A stretch of 64,000 nucleotides of DNA from UBA11403 sp963784615 (GCA_963784615.1 CAWASG010000001.1:310001-374000), one strand, 5' to 3'; counted from the stretch's first letter, positions 1-8,650 are shown. Program-made: numbers and translations. Notes: a model not told the origin generated them from the sequence alone.

Positions 1-132
1 CTCGGACTTGCGTTAAAAAAACATACTGAGATTCTCTCTGTCGTCCCACCAGCGGTTCGTCAAGGTGGTGTTAAGCTTGAATCGGTTGAGGCTTTGGTTA
101 AAAAACTACAGGATGAATGTGTCATTCATTAA
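1..132 (+). CDS. etfB: Electron transfer flavoprotein beta subunit, C-terminal end (partial)
   Basis: The frame is open from the window edge to a TAA at 130-132 and encodes 43 residues. The tail carries the PPxxRQGGVKLESVEALVKKL pattern expected at the C-terminus of EtfB, which binds AMP and helps pass electrons from acyl-CoA and other flavin dehydrogenases to ETF-ubiquinone oxidoreductase. An AAGGAG ribosome site directly after the stop serves etfA 9 bp downstream, so the two subunits form an operon in the usual etfB-etfA order. Only the end is visible, so the call rests on the tail and on the neighbour. Confidence 0.88.
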   Translation, partial: LGLALKKHTEILSVVPPAVRQGGVKLESVEALVKKLQDECVIH

Positions 133-141
133 GGAGATAGT

Positions 142-1083
142 ATGGCGACTTTAATCATCGCTGAACATAATAATCAAGTCATGCATCCTGTGACGCGACA
201 TGTTGTAACGGCAGCAAAATTATTAGGCCATAAGTGTGTTCTACTGGTGATAGGGTATAACTGTCGGGCCGTAGGCGATGAGGCCGCAAGTATAGCAGGT
301 GTGGATAACGTTTTGCTTGCCGATAATGCATGTTATGAACACCAGCTACCTGAAAATACAGCCTCGTTAGTTGCTGAGTTGGCAGCAAGCTTTGATGCGG
401 TTTTGGCTTCGTCCAGCACGTTTGGCAAAAATATGCTGCCTAGAATCGCTGCTTTATTAGATGTAGCGCAAGTATCGGATGTCACACGAGTTATCGATGC
501 AAAAACATTTGAACATCCCATTTACGCTGGCAATGCAATTGAAACCGTACGTGTTTTGGATGATAAAACGGTTCTGTCGATTCGCGAAACAGCCTTTTCT
601 GCTGACACTGGTACGCAAACACCATGTTCTATTGAACCTGTTAACAAAATAATCTCTGTTCAAACGAGCGTCTGGATTAACAGCCAACATAATGTGTCTG
701 AGCGACCTGAATTAACCCAGGCGGATATTATTGTTTCAGGTGGCAGGGGCCTACAAAATAAAGATAATTTCCAGCTCATTGAGCAACTGGCCGATGTGTT
801 AGGGGCGGCAGTTGGCGCTTCAAGGGCAGCTGTCGATGCTGGTTTTGTGCCCAATGATTACCAAGTCGGGCAAACGGGTAAAGTCGTTGCACCTCAATTA
901 TATATTGCTGTGGGCATCTCTGGCGCAGTACAGCATTTAGCGGGCATGAAAGATTCAAAAATAATTGTCGCAATTAATAAAGATGGAGATGCACCCATCA
1001 TGCAGATTGCTACTTATTATTTGGTTGGGGATCTATTTGATCTTGTTCCGCAATTAATTGAACAAATAAAAAAATGTAACTGA
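142..1083 (+). CDS. etfA: Electron transfer flavoprotein alpha subunit
   Basis: This 313-aa protein has the normal EtfA length. The N-terminal half is the variable ETF domain. The C-terminal half carries the FAD-binding signature: SGGRGL near residue 200, then the GASRAAVDAGF, QVGQTGKVV and ISGAVQHLAGM segments. It forms the FAD-holding heterodimer with EtfB and transfers electrons to the quinone pool. ATG at 142 follows an AAGGAG site. It is cotranscribed with etfB. A long inverted repeat (1109-1225) follows and separates it from ald. Confidence 0.96.
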   Translation: MATLIIAEHNNQVMHPVTRHVVTAAKLLGHKCVLLVIGYNCRAVGDEAASIAGVDNVLLADNACYEHQLPENTASLVAELAASFDAVLASSSTFGKNMLPRIAALLDVAQVSDVTRVIDAKTFEHPIYAGNAIETVRVLDDKTVLSIRETAFSADTGTQTPCSIEPVNKIISVQTSVWINSQHNVSERPELTQADIIVSGGRGLQNKDNFQLIEQLADVLGAAVGASRAAVDAGFVPNDYQVGQTGKVVAPQLYIAVGISGAVQHLAGMKDSKIIVAINKDGDAPIMQIATYYLVGDLFDLVPQLIEQIKKCN

Positions 1084-1108
1084 TTGGGAGGAGGGGAACG
1101 GAAAAGAT

Positions 1109-1225
1109 CGGGCAGGGGCACGGGCACGCTCACGGGCACGGGAATGATCGCTACGCGGCTTTTTATATAAAACACTCGCGTAGCGAACATTCCCGTGCCC
1201 GTGAGCGTGCCCGAGCCCCTGCCCG
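1109..1225. repeat. Long GC-rich inverted repeat between etfA and ald
   Basis: Arms of about 49 bp (1109-1157 and 1177-1225) are inverted copies with about two mismatches, around a 19-bp AT-rich loop. The arms are built from repeated CGGGCACG blocks. It could act as a terminator-like or mRNA-stabilising hairpin after etfA, or be a REP-type mobile repeat. No clear U-tract follows, so strict intrinsic termination is unlikely. Confidence 0.85.
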
Positions 1226-1268
1226 GCAGTTTTCCCTTTCCCTTTCCCTCACAAAGGAGAATAGCAAC

Positions 1269-2393
1269 ATGTCGTTAATTATTGGTGTACCCAAGGAAAT
1301 AAAGTTACAAGAAAATCGTGTAGGTCTCACGCCATCAAGCGTTCGAGAAATCATTCGATCGGGCGGTACTGTGCTGGTTGAGCATAATGCAGGATTCGGA
1401 ATCGGGATCACTGATGATGATTATCAAGCGGTTGGCGCCGAGGTCGTGAGTACAGCTGAGCAGGTTTATGAACAAGCAGAACTGATTATTAAAGTTAAAG
1501 AACCACAACCCCTTGAATGCCGCTGGTTGCGTGAAGGACAAACTATTTTTTCATACTTGCACTTGGCTCCGGATCCACAACAAACTCGAATGCTGGTCGA
1601 ATCCGGTGTAACCGCAATCGCTTATGAAACAGTCACCCAGGCAAGCGGCGGGCTACCGCTACTGACACCTATGTCGGAAGTAGCTGGACGAATGTCCGTT
1701 CAGGCTGGCGCGCATTGTTTGGAAATGGCACAAGGTGGCAGTGGTGTACTATTAGGCGGTGTACCAGGTGTTGCGCCCGCACGTGTTGTTGTATTGGGTG
1801 GTGGGGTAGTGGGAACTAATGCGGTACGAATGGCGATAGGTATGGGTGCATTCGTAACGGTGATTGATAAATCACTCAAGCGTCTTGAAGCGCTCGATTT
1901 TCAATTTGGATCTAAATTGAACACCATCTTTGCAACAGAAGACGCCGTTGAACACTATGTGACAACTGCTGACTTAGTCATCGGTGCAATTTTAGTTCCA
2001 GGTGCAGCAGCGCCTAAACTGGTTACACGTAAAATGTTGCATCAAATGCGGCCGCATTCAGTATTAGTCGATGTAGCGATTGATCAAGGCGGGTGTTTTG
2101 AAACAAGCCGAGCGACAACCCATCAAGAGCCTACTTATGTTGTCGATGACATCGTGCATTACTGTGTGGCTAATATGCCGGGTGCTGTTCCAAGAACATC
2201 AACATTTGCACTTAATAACGCAACATTGCCTTTTATTCTTAGTCTGGTCAATAAAGGCGTCAAAAATGCTCTGTTAAGTGACCCTCATTTTCTCAACGGT
2301 TTAAATGTGCATCGCGGGATGATAACTTGTGAGGCGGTTGCTCGAGAGTTAGGCTACGAGTACCATGAGTCTAGAGACGCATTACAGAGATAA
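1269..2393 (+). CDS. ald: Alanine dehydrogenase
   Basis: This 374-aa protein has the typical family length. It starts with IGVPKEIKxxENRVGLTP, the hallmark of the alanine dehydrogenase/PNT family, and has the Rossmann motif VVVLGGGVVGTNA near residue 175, LEMAQGGSGVLLGGVPGV before it, and the AVARELG tail. It catalyses reversible NAD-dependent oxidative deamination of L-alanine to pyruvate and ammonium in the cytoplasm. ATG at 1269 follows AAAGGAGAA. It stands alone after the etf operon, behind a hairpin. A short REP-like hairpin at 2398-2429 follows it. Confidence 0.95.
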   Translation: MSLIIGVPKEIKLQENRVGLTPSSVREIIRSGGTVLVEHNAGFGIGITDDDYQAVGAEVVSTAEQVYEQAELIIKVKEPQPLECRWLREGQTIFSYLHLAPDPQQTRMLVESGVTAIAYETVTQASGGLPLLTPMSEVAGRMSVQAGAHCLEMAQGGSGVLLGGVPGVAPARVVVLGGGVVGTNAVRMAIGMGAFVTVIDKSLKRLEALDFQFGSKLNTIFATEDAVEHYVTTADLVIGAILVPGAAAPKLVTRKMLHQMRPHSVLVDVAIDQGGCFETSRATTHQEPTYVVDDIVHYCVANMPGAVPRTSTFALNNATLPFILSLVNKGVKNALLSDPHFLNGLNVHRGMITCEAVARELGYEYHESRDALQR

Positions 2394-2397
2394 TCGT

Positions 2398-2429
2398 ATG
2401 TTGGGTTGAGCGAGAGCCCAGCCCAACAT
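2398..2429. repeat. Short REP-like hairpin after ald
   Basis: ATGTTGGGTT and AGCCCAACAT are near-perfect inverted arms around a GAGCGAGAGCCC loop. Related TTGGGTT...AGCCCAA units recur at 8452-8479 and inside the 52561-52668 palindrome, so this is a dispersed repeat. It may also act as an RNA hairpin between the convergent ald and acetyltransferase genes. Confidence 0.6.
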
Positions 2430-2495
2430 TAAAACCAAGGAGAAGCGCAAGCCTCGCCGCGGCATCCAGTAAGGCGATCACAATGACGAACCTGT

Positions 2496-2999
2496 CTACG
2501 GTTCACTTAAAACGCGACGCACTGTTTCTAACGTCATCATAAGGGTCATGGGTTGCAATGGAGATTCAATGAAACCACGTGAAAGATAAAATTGCTTCGC
2601 TTGATCTGAAATAGCATGAATTAAGATAGCAAAGATGCCTGCATCAAAAGCGACATGAACAGCTCGTAGTAATGCATCGCGCAACAACGCACTTCCGAGT
2701 CCTTTGTTATGGTAATGTTTATCGATTGCGAGCCTGCCAAGAAGTAACACAGGCAAAGGATCAGGCATATTACGCCGCATAGCCTTTGTGACAGCGTCGT
2801 GGCTTATTGCACCAGCAGATAAGGTGTAATATCCAACCACTTTTATACCATCACACAAAACAAAACAACGTGAAGCACCTGATTGTTGATTTTTAAGAGC
2901 ACGTTTTTTAAGCCATTCATCAAGAGATGGCTCTGTACTATCAAAATCCAAAAATTGATGGTCGGATAAGATTGGGGCGGGGGGAGATAAACGAAACAT
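2496..2999 (-). CDS. GNAT acetyltransferase toxin (TacT/AtaT type) of a toxin-antitoxin pair
   Basis: This 167-aa GNAT-fold protein begins with a short FDSTEPSLDEWLKKRALKNQ segment typical of the TacT/KacT/AtaT toxins, which acetylate the amino group of aminoacyl-tRNA and block translation. The acetyl-CoA loop is seen as LGRLAIDKHYHNKGLGSALL, and the conserved catalytic tyrosine region as KQFYLSRGF near residue 143. The start lies 2 bp downstream of the DUF1778-type antitoxin stop, so the two are translationally linked. The toxin role is inferred from family and operon, not shown. Confidence 0.85.
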   Translation of the reverse strand: MFRLSPPAPILSDHQFLDFDSTEPSLDEWLKKRALKNQQSGASRCFVLCDGIKVVGYYTLSAGAISHDAVTKAMRRNMPDPLPVLLLGRLAIDKHYHNKGLGSALLRDALLRAVHVAFDAGIFAILIHAISDQAKQFYLSRGFIESPLQPMTLMMTLETVRRVLSEP

Positions 3000-3001
3000 T
3001 C

Positions 3002-3283
3002 CTAATTTTCCCAGGGTGCTTTTGTTTTGAGAAGCCTACGAATTTTATCAGTTGCCGGTAGGGGTTGCTCGAGCAATGTTTGAAATTTTTCAAACGTGCT
3101 CGCATTAACCGTAAAAAAAGTTTGATCCAGTAATACATCCTCTGCTTCCCGGCAAGCCGCGGCAAGCATAAATTCTGATCGACTTCGCCCCAGTTTGTCC
3201 GCTGCCTGGTCAATTAAATTTCTTTGTTTTGCTTTGGCTCGAATATTAATTGAGACAGATTCATTGGTGTGTGCATGTTGCAT
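3002..3283 (-). CDS. DUF1778-type ribbon-helix-helix antitoxin
   Basis: The start ATG at 3283 (protein MQHAHTNESVS...) is chosen because GAGGTGAG lies about 9 nt upstream; a longer in-frame start at 3349 would run through the operator. The 93-aa product has an N-terminal ribbon-helix-helix DNA-binding domain (ESVSINIRAKAKQRNLIDQA) and a LGRSRSEFMLAAACREAEDVLLDQ helix typical of TacA/AtaR antitoxins. The C-terminal tail would wrap and neutralise the downstream GNAT toxin. Together they would repress the promoter through the palindromes at 3307-3335. Confidence 0.86.
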   Translation of the reverse strand: MQHAHTNESVSINIRAKAKQRNLIDQAADKLGRSRSEFMLAAACREAEDVLLDQTFFTVNASTFEKFQTLLEQPLPATDKIRRLLKTKAPWEN

Positions 3284-3306
3284 GATCATCTCACCTCGTA
3301 CATTGC

Positions 3307-3335
3307 TATACAAAAAGTATACACCCATGTATATA
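3307..3335 (-). promoter_or_regulatory. Probable operator of the toxin-antitoxin operon
   Basis: Overlapping inverted repeats lie 24-52 bp upstream of the antitoxin start: TATAC-AAAAA-GTATA (3307-3321) and GTATAC...GTATAT (3317-3335). Ribbon-helix-helix antitoxins usually bind such short palindromes over their own promoter. The site is visible; its function is inferred. Confidence 0.5.
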
Positions 3336-3413
3336 ACTTTGCAACACATTCCATTTGGTCCAGATGTTTGTTAACCTATTTTTGTTCTCAGTATCAATTA
3401 TCAAGGATTTTAA

Positions 3414-4136
3414 ATGACCGCATTATATCAATCAAATTACACCTACCATCATGGTGAGCAGCAACTGGAAGGTTATGTTGCCTATGACGAAAATAATCAA
3501 CAGAGAAGGCCTGCTGTGTTGGTTGTTCACGACTGGAGTGGTCGAAATACGTTTGCATGTGAAAAAGCAGATTTGCTAGCTCGTTTGGGTTATGTTGGAT
3601 TTGCAGTGGATATGTATGGTGATGGCCGAGTCGGAGAAACCATTGATGAAAAAATGGCGTTGATGCAAGAAGTCCTTCATGACCGAGTTTTTTTACGAGA
3701 ACGAATTCAATCGGCATTAGATGCTGTTCTGACATTGGAGCAAGTTGATCGACGTCGAGTTGCGGTGATCGGGTTTTGTTTTGGCGGGCTATGTGCATTG
3801 GAGCTGGCGCGTAGCGGGGCGGATATTCATGGAACGGTGAGTTTTCATGGCTTGTTAAATCAAGCTGATGGTCTGAGTAATCAACTTATAAAATCCAAGG
3901 TACTCGTACTACATGGCTATGATGATCCCAGTGTTACACCTGAGGCGGTTAATGTTTTTTGTCAAGAAATGACAGATGCGGGTGTCGATTGGCAAGTTCA
4001 TATGTATGGACGGACTGTGCACGGTTTTACAAATCCGTTAGCTAAAGATGCCCCAAGAGGGATTGTTTATAACCCTGTTGCAGAAAGACGATCTATTCAA
4101 TCCATGACGAATTTTTTAGAGGAAGTTTTTAGGTAG
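3414..4136 (+). CDS. Dienelactone hydrolase family protein
   Basis: This 240-aa alpha/beta hydrolase has the family's unusual cysteine nucleophile in GFCFGG (near residue 124), the acid in the HGYDDPSVTPE segment and the histidine in TVHGFTNP. This is the Cys-Asp-His triad of dienelactone hydrolases. Members hydrolyse lactones or esters; the true substrate here is unknown, since no ring-cleavage genes lie nearby. It is probably cytoplasmic (no signal peptide). ATG at 3414 follows a weak AAGGATT site. It appears monocistronic and is divergent from the toxin-antitoxin pair. Confidence 0.88.
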   Translation: MTALYQSNYTYHHGEQQLEGYVAYDENNQQRRPAVLVVHDWSGRNTFACEKADLLARLGYVGFAVDMYGDGRVGETIDEKMALMQEVLHDRVFLRERIQSALDAVLTLEQVDRRRVAVIGFCFGGLCALELARSGADIHGTVSFHGLLNQADGLSNQLIKSKVLVLHGYDDPSVTPEAVNVFCQEMTDAGVDWQVHMYGRTVHGFTNPLAKDAPRGIVYNPVAERRSIQSMTNFLEEVFR

Positions 4137-4204
4137 AATGCGGGCTTTAATGATTGTTTCGACAAACCTGAATTCGTCTTTACGGAGGCTTACTTATTTT
4201 CTTA

Positions 4205-4281
4205 TGGTAGCTATGGGTGGGCTCGAACCACCGACCTCGGCATTATGAGTGCCGCGCTCTAACCAACTGAGCTACATAGCC
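4205..4281 (-). tRNA. tRNA-Met (CAT), elongator type
   Basis: The 77-nt minus-strand sequence folds as a full cloverleaf. The acceptor is GGCTATG with CATAGCT (a terminal G-U pair), the anticodon stem is CGGCA/TGCCG with loop CTCATAA and anticodon CAT, the T loop is TTCGAGC, and CCA is encoded. It closely resembles elongator tRNA-Met rather than initiator tRNA. It sits between the dienelactone hydrolase and mltA-like genes. Confidence 0.95.
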
Positions 4282-4348
4282 ACAAGCGGGAGTAATTGTG
4301 ACGTTTTTATGAAGTATTGTCAATCTATTTTATTAAAACGCGTGTGAT

Positions 4349-5746
4349 TTAGACGTGCTTGCCTGATTTATCATTGCGTTTTGGTAGTAGCACAAATAAT
4401 GAACCCGCGTCATTTAGTGCATTTGCTTCCATGCCGGCTTGATCACCTTCCCCTTTATAGACGTCAACATGTGCTCCTGTAATGGCGCCACCAGCGTCTT
4501 GGGCTATACACCATGAAGTGGTTTTTTTAAAGCTGTATATCAAATTCAGGCCAATAGGAATGACTTTGTGATCTGTTGCGCATGAACCATGTGGAGTCAG
4601 AGAAATATTTTCTGAGCCATAAGGCCCACCATCTTCTTTAGAAAAAAATACAACACTTTGATCGCGACTTCGCAAGCCCGGGGCTTTGTCACGGTTAAGA
4701 GGGTCATCTAGATATTGTCTAATTCGCCTTTCTGATGCGCCGCTTTGTTTAATGACATTGGACATGTTACAGCGTAATTTTGCTTCGTCATGGCATTGAG
4801 GATTCTTAGCACAAGCCGCCATTGTTTCAAGGTTTCCACCACAGCTTGGATCTTGAGCGCATTGGACTATACGACCAAGCATGGTGCGAGGTCTGCCGTT
4901 GGCACTATCGTAATTGATATGAAATAATTTACCATCAAGTTTCAATGAACCAGAACCTTGAAGCATTAAAAAAGCGGGGTCGTTTGGGTTTTTAACATAG
5001 CCAATGATATATTTTGAATTTAAAGCGCCATGATCAATTTCGTCACGGTCAGGCGCCACAGAGTATTTACCATTGACATCTTTCAGACAAAATCCGCGCA
5101 CCTGTTTTGTCAGCGGATCAATTCCGCACAAAGGCGCTTTCAAGTTAAATTTTTTGCATTCTAACGCTACATTTATAACACCTGGGTTACGATAAATTGG
5201 ATATTTAAATGCTCCCTCTTGTTTGCTGCGCGCTTCTATAGCGGCAGGGGCGTAATAGGCAGTAAATTGAAAATCACCCTTTTTAAATCCTGCATGATTT
5301 TCAGGCCAGCCATCACTTTTATACCAGTCAAATTCCTTTTTGATGTTTGATAAATATTTTTGAAAATCACCATGGGCCGCTTTTGCAAACGCGAGCATTT
5401 TTGTATTGGTATTGAGACACCATTCTTTATCTGTGAATTGATGACCAGCAATCGTCATTGTCCGAAATTGACCATGGTATTTATTGCAATTTTCAACTTG
5501 AGTATTTAATGCCGTAATCACTTCGTCCATATTGCCTACGGGGTTATCTAACGATAACTCTGATGCTGAAACTTTATGAAATTTAAAGCGCAACACCCCT
5601 GGTTCTTTAGCGGCCATTTTTTGTCTGGTGCTAAAATCTGCGAGCCTTCTAATATCTAAACACCGCTGTATTGGATCAGCAGGCAAAGCCGCTTGAGAGA
5701 TGATGCTAAACATCATAAGAGCTGTTAATAAAGCTGATTGAAACAT
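4349..5746 (-). CDS. mltA: Membrane-bound lytic transglycosylase A (MltA) family protein
   Basis: This 465-aa protein has an N-terminal signal peptide (cleavage after ISQA) without an obvious lipobox cysteine. The MltA domain is seen in FTAYYAPAAIEA near residue 163, FLMLQGSGSLKL near 263 and the 3D-like end DAGGAITGAHVDVYKGEGDQAG near residue 420, which contains the catalytic aspartate. It would cleave peptidoglycan strands to 1,6-anhydro ends in the periplasm. A Cys-rich insert (residues 295-335, CAQDPSCGG...CAKNPQC) is unusual for E. coli MltA. It is longer than typical MltA (about 365 aa). It has its own upstream region. Confidence 0.9.
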   Translation of the reverse strand: MFQSALLTALMMFSIISQAALPADPIQRCLDIRRLADFSTRQKMAAKEPGVLRFKFHKVSASELSLDNPVGNMDEVITALNTQVENCNKYHGQFRTMTIAGHQFTDKEWCLNTNTKMLAFAKAAHGDFQKYLSNIKKEFDWYKSDGWPENHAGFKKGDFQFTAYYAPAAIEARSKQEGAFKYPIYRNPGVINVALECKKFNLKAPLCGIDPLTKQVRGFCLKDVNGKYSVAPDRDEIDHGALNSKYIIGYVKNPNDPAFLMLQGSGSLKLDGKLFHINYDSANGRPRTMLGRIVQCAQDPSCGGNLETMAACAKNPQCHDEAKLRCNMSNVIKQSGASERRIRQYLDDPLNRDKAPGLRSRDQSVVFFSKEDGGPYGSENISLTPHGSCATDHKVIPIGLNLIYSFKKTTSWCIAQDAGGAITGAHVDVYKGEGDQAGMEANALNDAGSLFVLLPKRNDKSGKHV

Positions 5747-5845
5747 AGGTATCCTTTACCGTCTCAAGGGTTGATCCTTTGCCTGATACAACGTTGCAAA
5801 GTTCATTAGAAGGTGAAGGGCCGAGCGGGCGACCCTCTAATTCAT

Positions 5846-6586
5846 TTATTGATTAAACCAATAACTCACTCGAGCCATGACCGATTGAATGCGGAGGTGT
5901 CTGTTAACGGTCGGCGTACCTTCGCCAATGCCCGTACCGCATAGTGAGCACGACATGTTTTTATTATGTCGTTGAAACTGAGCAAAATCATATGCAACTC
6001 CCGCGGATATCTTTGGGGTGATTTTACGCTCAAGGCCCGCTCCAGCTATCCACCCGTTATTCCAGTACGTTGAGGAGTGCGCTTGAATGCCAAATACTGG
6101 GTCGACCAGTTTGAGGCCAACTTCAGTTGCAGCGTAACCCCCATTAACATTGAGCATCCATTGATCGCAAGCGTAACCGAGCCGTCCTTTTAGAGATCCT
6201 AAAGAACGTATTTTTGAATGATAGATATCTGTAGAATAAAATGGACTGTTTCTTTTGGCATTCATGTCCGTAGCGGAAAAAGAAGCTTCTACGCCCGCGA
6301 GCCACTCTTCAACCTGATAGTTGAATCCAACATTTCCACCGCCAATGACACCACTGGCATTAAAATGAAAATCATTGCCTAATAATTCAGTTCCCAATGT
6401 ATTAAAGTAATTTGGATTTTTGTAGTGGAACCGTGCTTCACTCCAAGCCCCGCCGATTTGTCCACTCGCATAAAAACCATTCCATGATGCTATATGAACA
6501 GGGCCCATTGTACCGGCTTGTGCTGGATTTCCTGCAACGATTATCATGCCTACAGTAAAACCCGTTAACGCTTTGAATAAATCCAT
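5846..6586 (-). CDS. Outer-membrane beta-barrel protein (Omp25/OmpA-like porin family)
   Basis: This 246-aa protein has a signal peptide ending GNPAQA. The mature part begins NGFYASGQIGGAWSEARF, the entry strand of small opacity/Omp25-like barrels. Alternating hydrophobic strands follow, and it ends in the aromatic ARVSYWFNQ strand expected for BAM recognition. A CSLCG motif lies near residue 216. An eight-stranded outer-membrane barrel is likely; no ligand can be inferred. It lies downstream of the divergent intergenic region 6587-6881. Confidence 0.82.
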   Translation of the reverse strand: MDLFKALTGFTVGMIIVAGNPAQAGTMGPVHIASWNGFYASGQIGGAWSEARFHYKNPNYFNTLGTELLGNDFHFNASGVIGGGNVGFNYQVEEWLAGVEASFSATDMNAKRNSPFYSTDIYHSKIRSLGSLKGRLGYACDQWMLNVNGGYAATEVGLKLVDPVFGIQAHSSTYWNNGWIAGAGLERKITPKISAGVAYDFAQFQRHNKNMSCSLCGTGIGEGTPTVNRHLRIQSVMARVSYWFNQ

Positions 6587-6881
6587 GTCTATGACTCCAT
6601 TAAAAATTTCAAATTATGCCAGTATTTTATATTTACGGAAAGTCTGGCTTCAATAATAATGATGTGACCAGTAAATTCTCCGCGGCGCTTTTTTTATCTC
6701 ATATAGAGTTATTTGTGTGCAAACTATACTTGTTTATGATATGATATGTTTTTTTGTATCACGGAACACTCATTGTCAATAAACCATATGAGTGTGCTGG
6801 CAACTGATCCTGGAGCGATGACGTGCCATGCCATGAGCTTTTGAATGAAATGTCAAAAGCCCCTAAAATAAGAGGTTTAAT
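6587..6881. other. Divergent intergenic region
   Basis: This AT-rich 295-bp spacer must hold the promoters of the barrel gene (minus) and the 504-aa gene (plus). A TATGATATGATATG stretch at about 6735-6750 could provide a -10 element. The same short motif recurs upstream of the membrane-protein gene at 54471. No RNA gene is recognised here. Confidence 0.4.
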
Positions 6882-8396
6882 ATGCTAAAAAAAACACTGT
6901 CACCCTCGCACTCACCTTCACCGTTACTTCCACATTCTTCGTTGTCCATTTTATCTTCATTAGCTGCCGTATCAGCAAATGAATTATCATCAAACGTGCA
7001 CTCGCGATCACCTTCACCTTCACCTTCACCGTCTGTTGTCAATGTAGATACTTTTATTCACGAGGCAGGAGAGATTATAGCAAGGGGCGGTAAATCTGAA
7101 CGCACAGCGTTGCGTAATAAACTTAGAGACTGTGCAAATCGTTTTATACAATGGAACCTTGAACAAGTACAAGTCACGCTCAATAATAATAGCGTTTGTG
7201 ATCAGATTCCATTGTTTATTGCTACTATTGCAGAACAGCTCGCGCAAAGCGATCAATGTAATACAAATTTCAAGGCTCAATTGCTTAATCGCGCAATTTT
7301 TGACTATGTCTATGGCAATGATTTAGAGAGTGCTAGGGACTGTATTGCCCAATTGGTTGAGACGAATCAGTACAAATTTGTCTGCGGTGTTGCTGAAAAT
7401 TTTTTTAAGGAAAAGAAAAATCCCATTTATTGTGCTGTTCTATACGAGGCATCTGCTTTAATGCTTTTGAATAGACCTGAACATAGAAAAGATTTGGAAC
7501 AAACAGAGCGTCAAGATTTAATATATCAAAATTATCTACAGGCACTATTCCATGCAGCATTAGGTCAAAAATCGACCTATGCAAAACATATCGCTTACTT
7601 ATATCTCGAAAAGATGGATATAGCTTACTTGTTGTCTGAGGCTGAAAATACGTATTGCAATACTCATCTCCCACTTTATAACGCTATTATGTATGATTTA
7701 ATTATCAGCAAACTCTTATCAAATCGCCCATCAATTGATGATAAATTAATAGGTTATTTTAAATCAGCGATTCGTTTGTACGCAAAGGCGGGTGAAATCG
7801 ATCTGCTCAAAGCTACCATCTCTGAGTATAAGCGTTTTTATGAGGGCGCTGCTTCAGTACTAATGCAAGCACCAGACAATGAAATTGAATTGGATAAAAA
7901 TGCTCGAGAAAGTCAAATGACTCGATTAAATCAACTCATAGTTTTTAGCTATATAGTAGATAAAGAATTTTCCTATGCAAAGCAATATGCTAATTCATAT
8001 CTCAAGAGTAGTGATTTAAAAAGTTTATTGTACGAAGCTTCAGATAAACTTAATAACGCTGAAAATCCACTTTATTGCGCTATTATGTATGATTTAATCA
8101 TCAGCAAACTTTTGTCAAACAAGCCCTCTAGTGATGATAGAGGAGTGATTAAACGACATAATGATAAATTAATATTGTATTTCAAATCCGCTATCCATTT
8201 ATATGCAAGAGCGAATGACATTGATCAACTGAAAATGACATTATCCGCTTATCAATCGTTTGATGTATCAGGACGGTTATTCACTATACTCAAGAATGAA
8301 ACAGGTGTGGGAGCAGAAATGGCCGTTATTTCCAGGGCATTGGAAACAGGTCATGACTCAGAAAATACAGAAAATGCTCCTGCAATGAGATGCTAG
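6882..8396 (+). CDS. Hypothetical helical-repeat protein with Ser/Pro-rich N-terminus (effector candidate)
   Basis: This 504-aa protein is not assignable to a family. The first 50 residues are low-complexity Ser/Pro/His, encoded by repeated CACCTTCACCTTC DNA. The rest is helical and contains a repeated unit with core LYxAIMYDLIISKLLSNxPS, at about residues 248-282 and 382-416, with a weaker copy at about 171-197 (NPIYCAVLYEASALMLLNRP). Each of the two strong copies is followed by a YFKSAIxLYAxAxxID helix, suggesting TPR/HEAT-like solenoid repeats. There is no signal peptide and no membrane segment. ATG 6882 follows AGAGGT. It is a possible secreted effector by context only. Confidence 0.7.
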   Translation: MLKKTLSPSHSPSPLLPHSSLSILSSLAAVSANELSSNVHSRSPSPSPSPSVVNVDTFIHEAGEIIARGGKSERTALRNKLRDCANRFIQWNLEQVQVTLNNNSVCDQIPLFIATIAEQLAQSDQCNTNFKAQLLNRAIFDYVYGNDLESARDCIAQLVETNQYKFVCGVAENFFKEKKNPIYCAVLYEASALMLLNRPEHRKDLEQTERQDLIYQNYLQALFHAALGQKSTYAKHIAYLYLEKMDIAYLLSEAENTYCNTHLPLYNAIMYDLIISKLLSNRPSIDDKLIGYFKSAIRLYAKAGEIDLLKATISEYKRFYEGAASVLMQAPDNEIELDKNARESQMTRLNQLIVFSYIVDKEFSYAKQYANSYLKSSDLKSLLYEASDKLNNAENPLYCAIMYDLIISKLLSNKPSSDDRGVIKRHNDKLILYFKSAIHLYARANDIDQLKMTLSAYQSFDVSGRLFTILKNETGVGAEMAVISRALETGHDSENTENAPAMRC

Positions 8397-8451
8397 CGGC
8401 TCTTAAAATCAATGGATCCAGAGTCTAATGGTACTAAGTTAAGGGCTGTAG

Positions 8452-8479
8452 GTTGGGTTGAGCGAGAGCGAAGCCCAAC
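8452..8479. repeat. REP-like hairpin downstream of the 504-aa gene
   Basis: GTTGGGTT and AAGCCCAAC flank a GAGCGAGAGCG loop. It is a sister of the unit at 2398-2429. It lies between the stop of the hypothetical gene and the left end of the nested transposon. Confidence 0.6.
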
Positions 8480-8513
8480 ATGACGATGAGCGTCTTAAAG
8501 AGAGTAGAGGCCT

Positions 8514-8577
8514 GTTGCCTCATAAATGAATGTTACCGAAAGGACGATCCGTTGCCTCATAATTGATGTTACCGAAC
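8514..8577. repeat. Left terminal inverted repeat of the outermost IS
   Basis: Two direct units, GTTGCCTCATAAATGAATGT followed by TACCGAA and GTTGCCTCATAATTGATGTT followed by ACCGAAC, lie 37 bp apart start to start. They match the inverted pair at 17713-17784. Confidence 0.8.
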
Positions 8578-8624
8578 AGAGACAAAGTTTAATAAAATAT
8601 CCTCTACAAATATCCTAGCGGGGT

Positions 8625-8650
8625 GAAGGGGCCGGCAATGAGGCCCCTTC
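8625..8650. terminator. Hairpin after the integrase-type transposase gene
   Basis: GAAGGGGCC (8625-8633) and GGCCCCTTC (8642-8650) form a perfect 9-bp stem with an 8-nt loop. It lies about 55 bp past the stop of the minus-strand transposase gene. There is no strong T-run, so it may reduce read-through rather than terminate fully. Confidence 0.45.
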
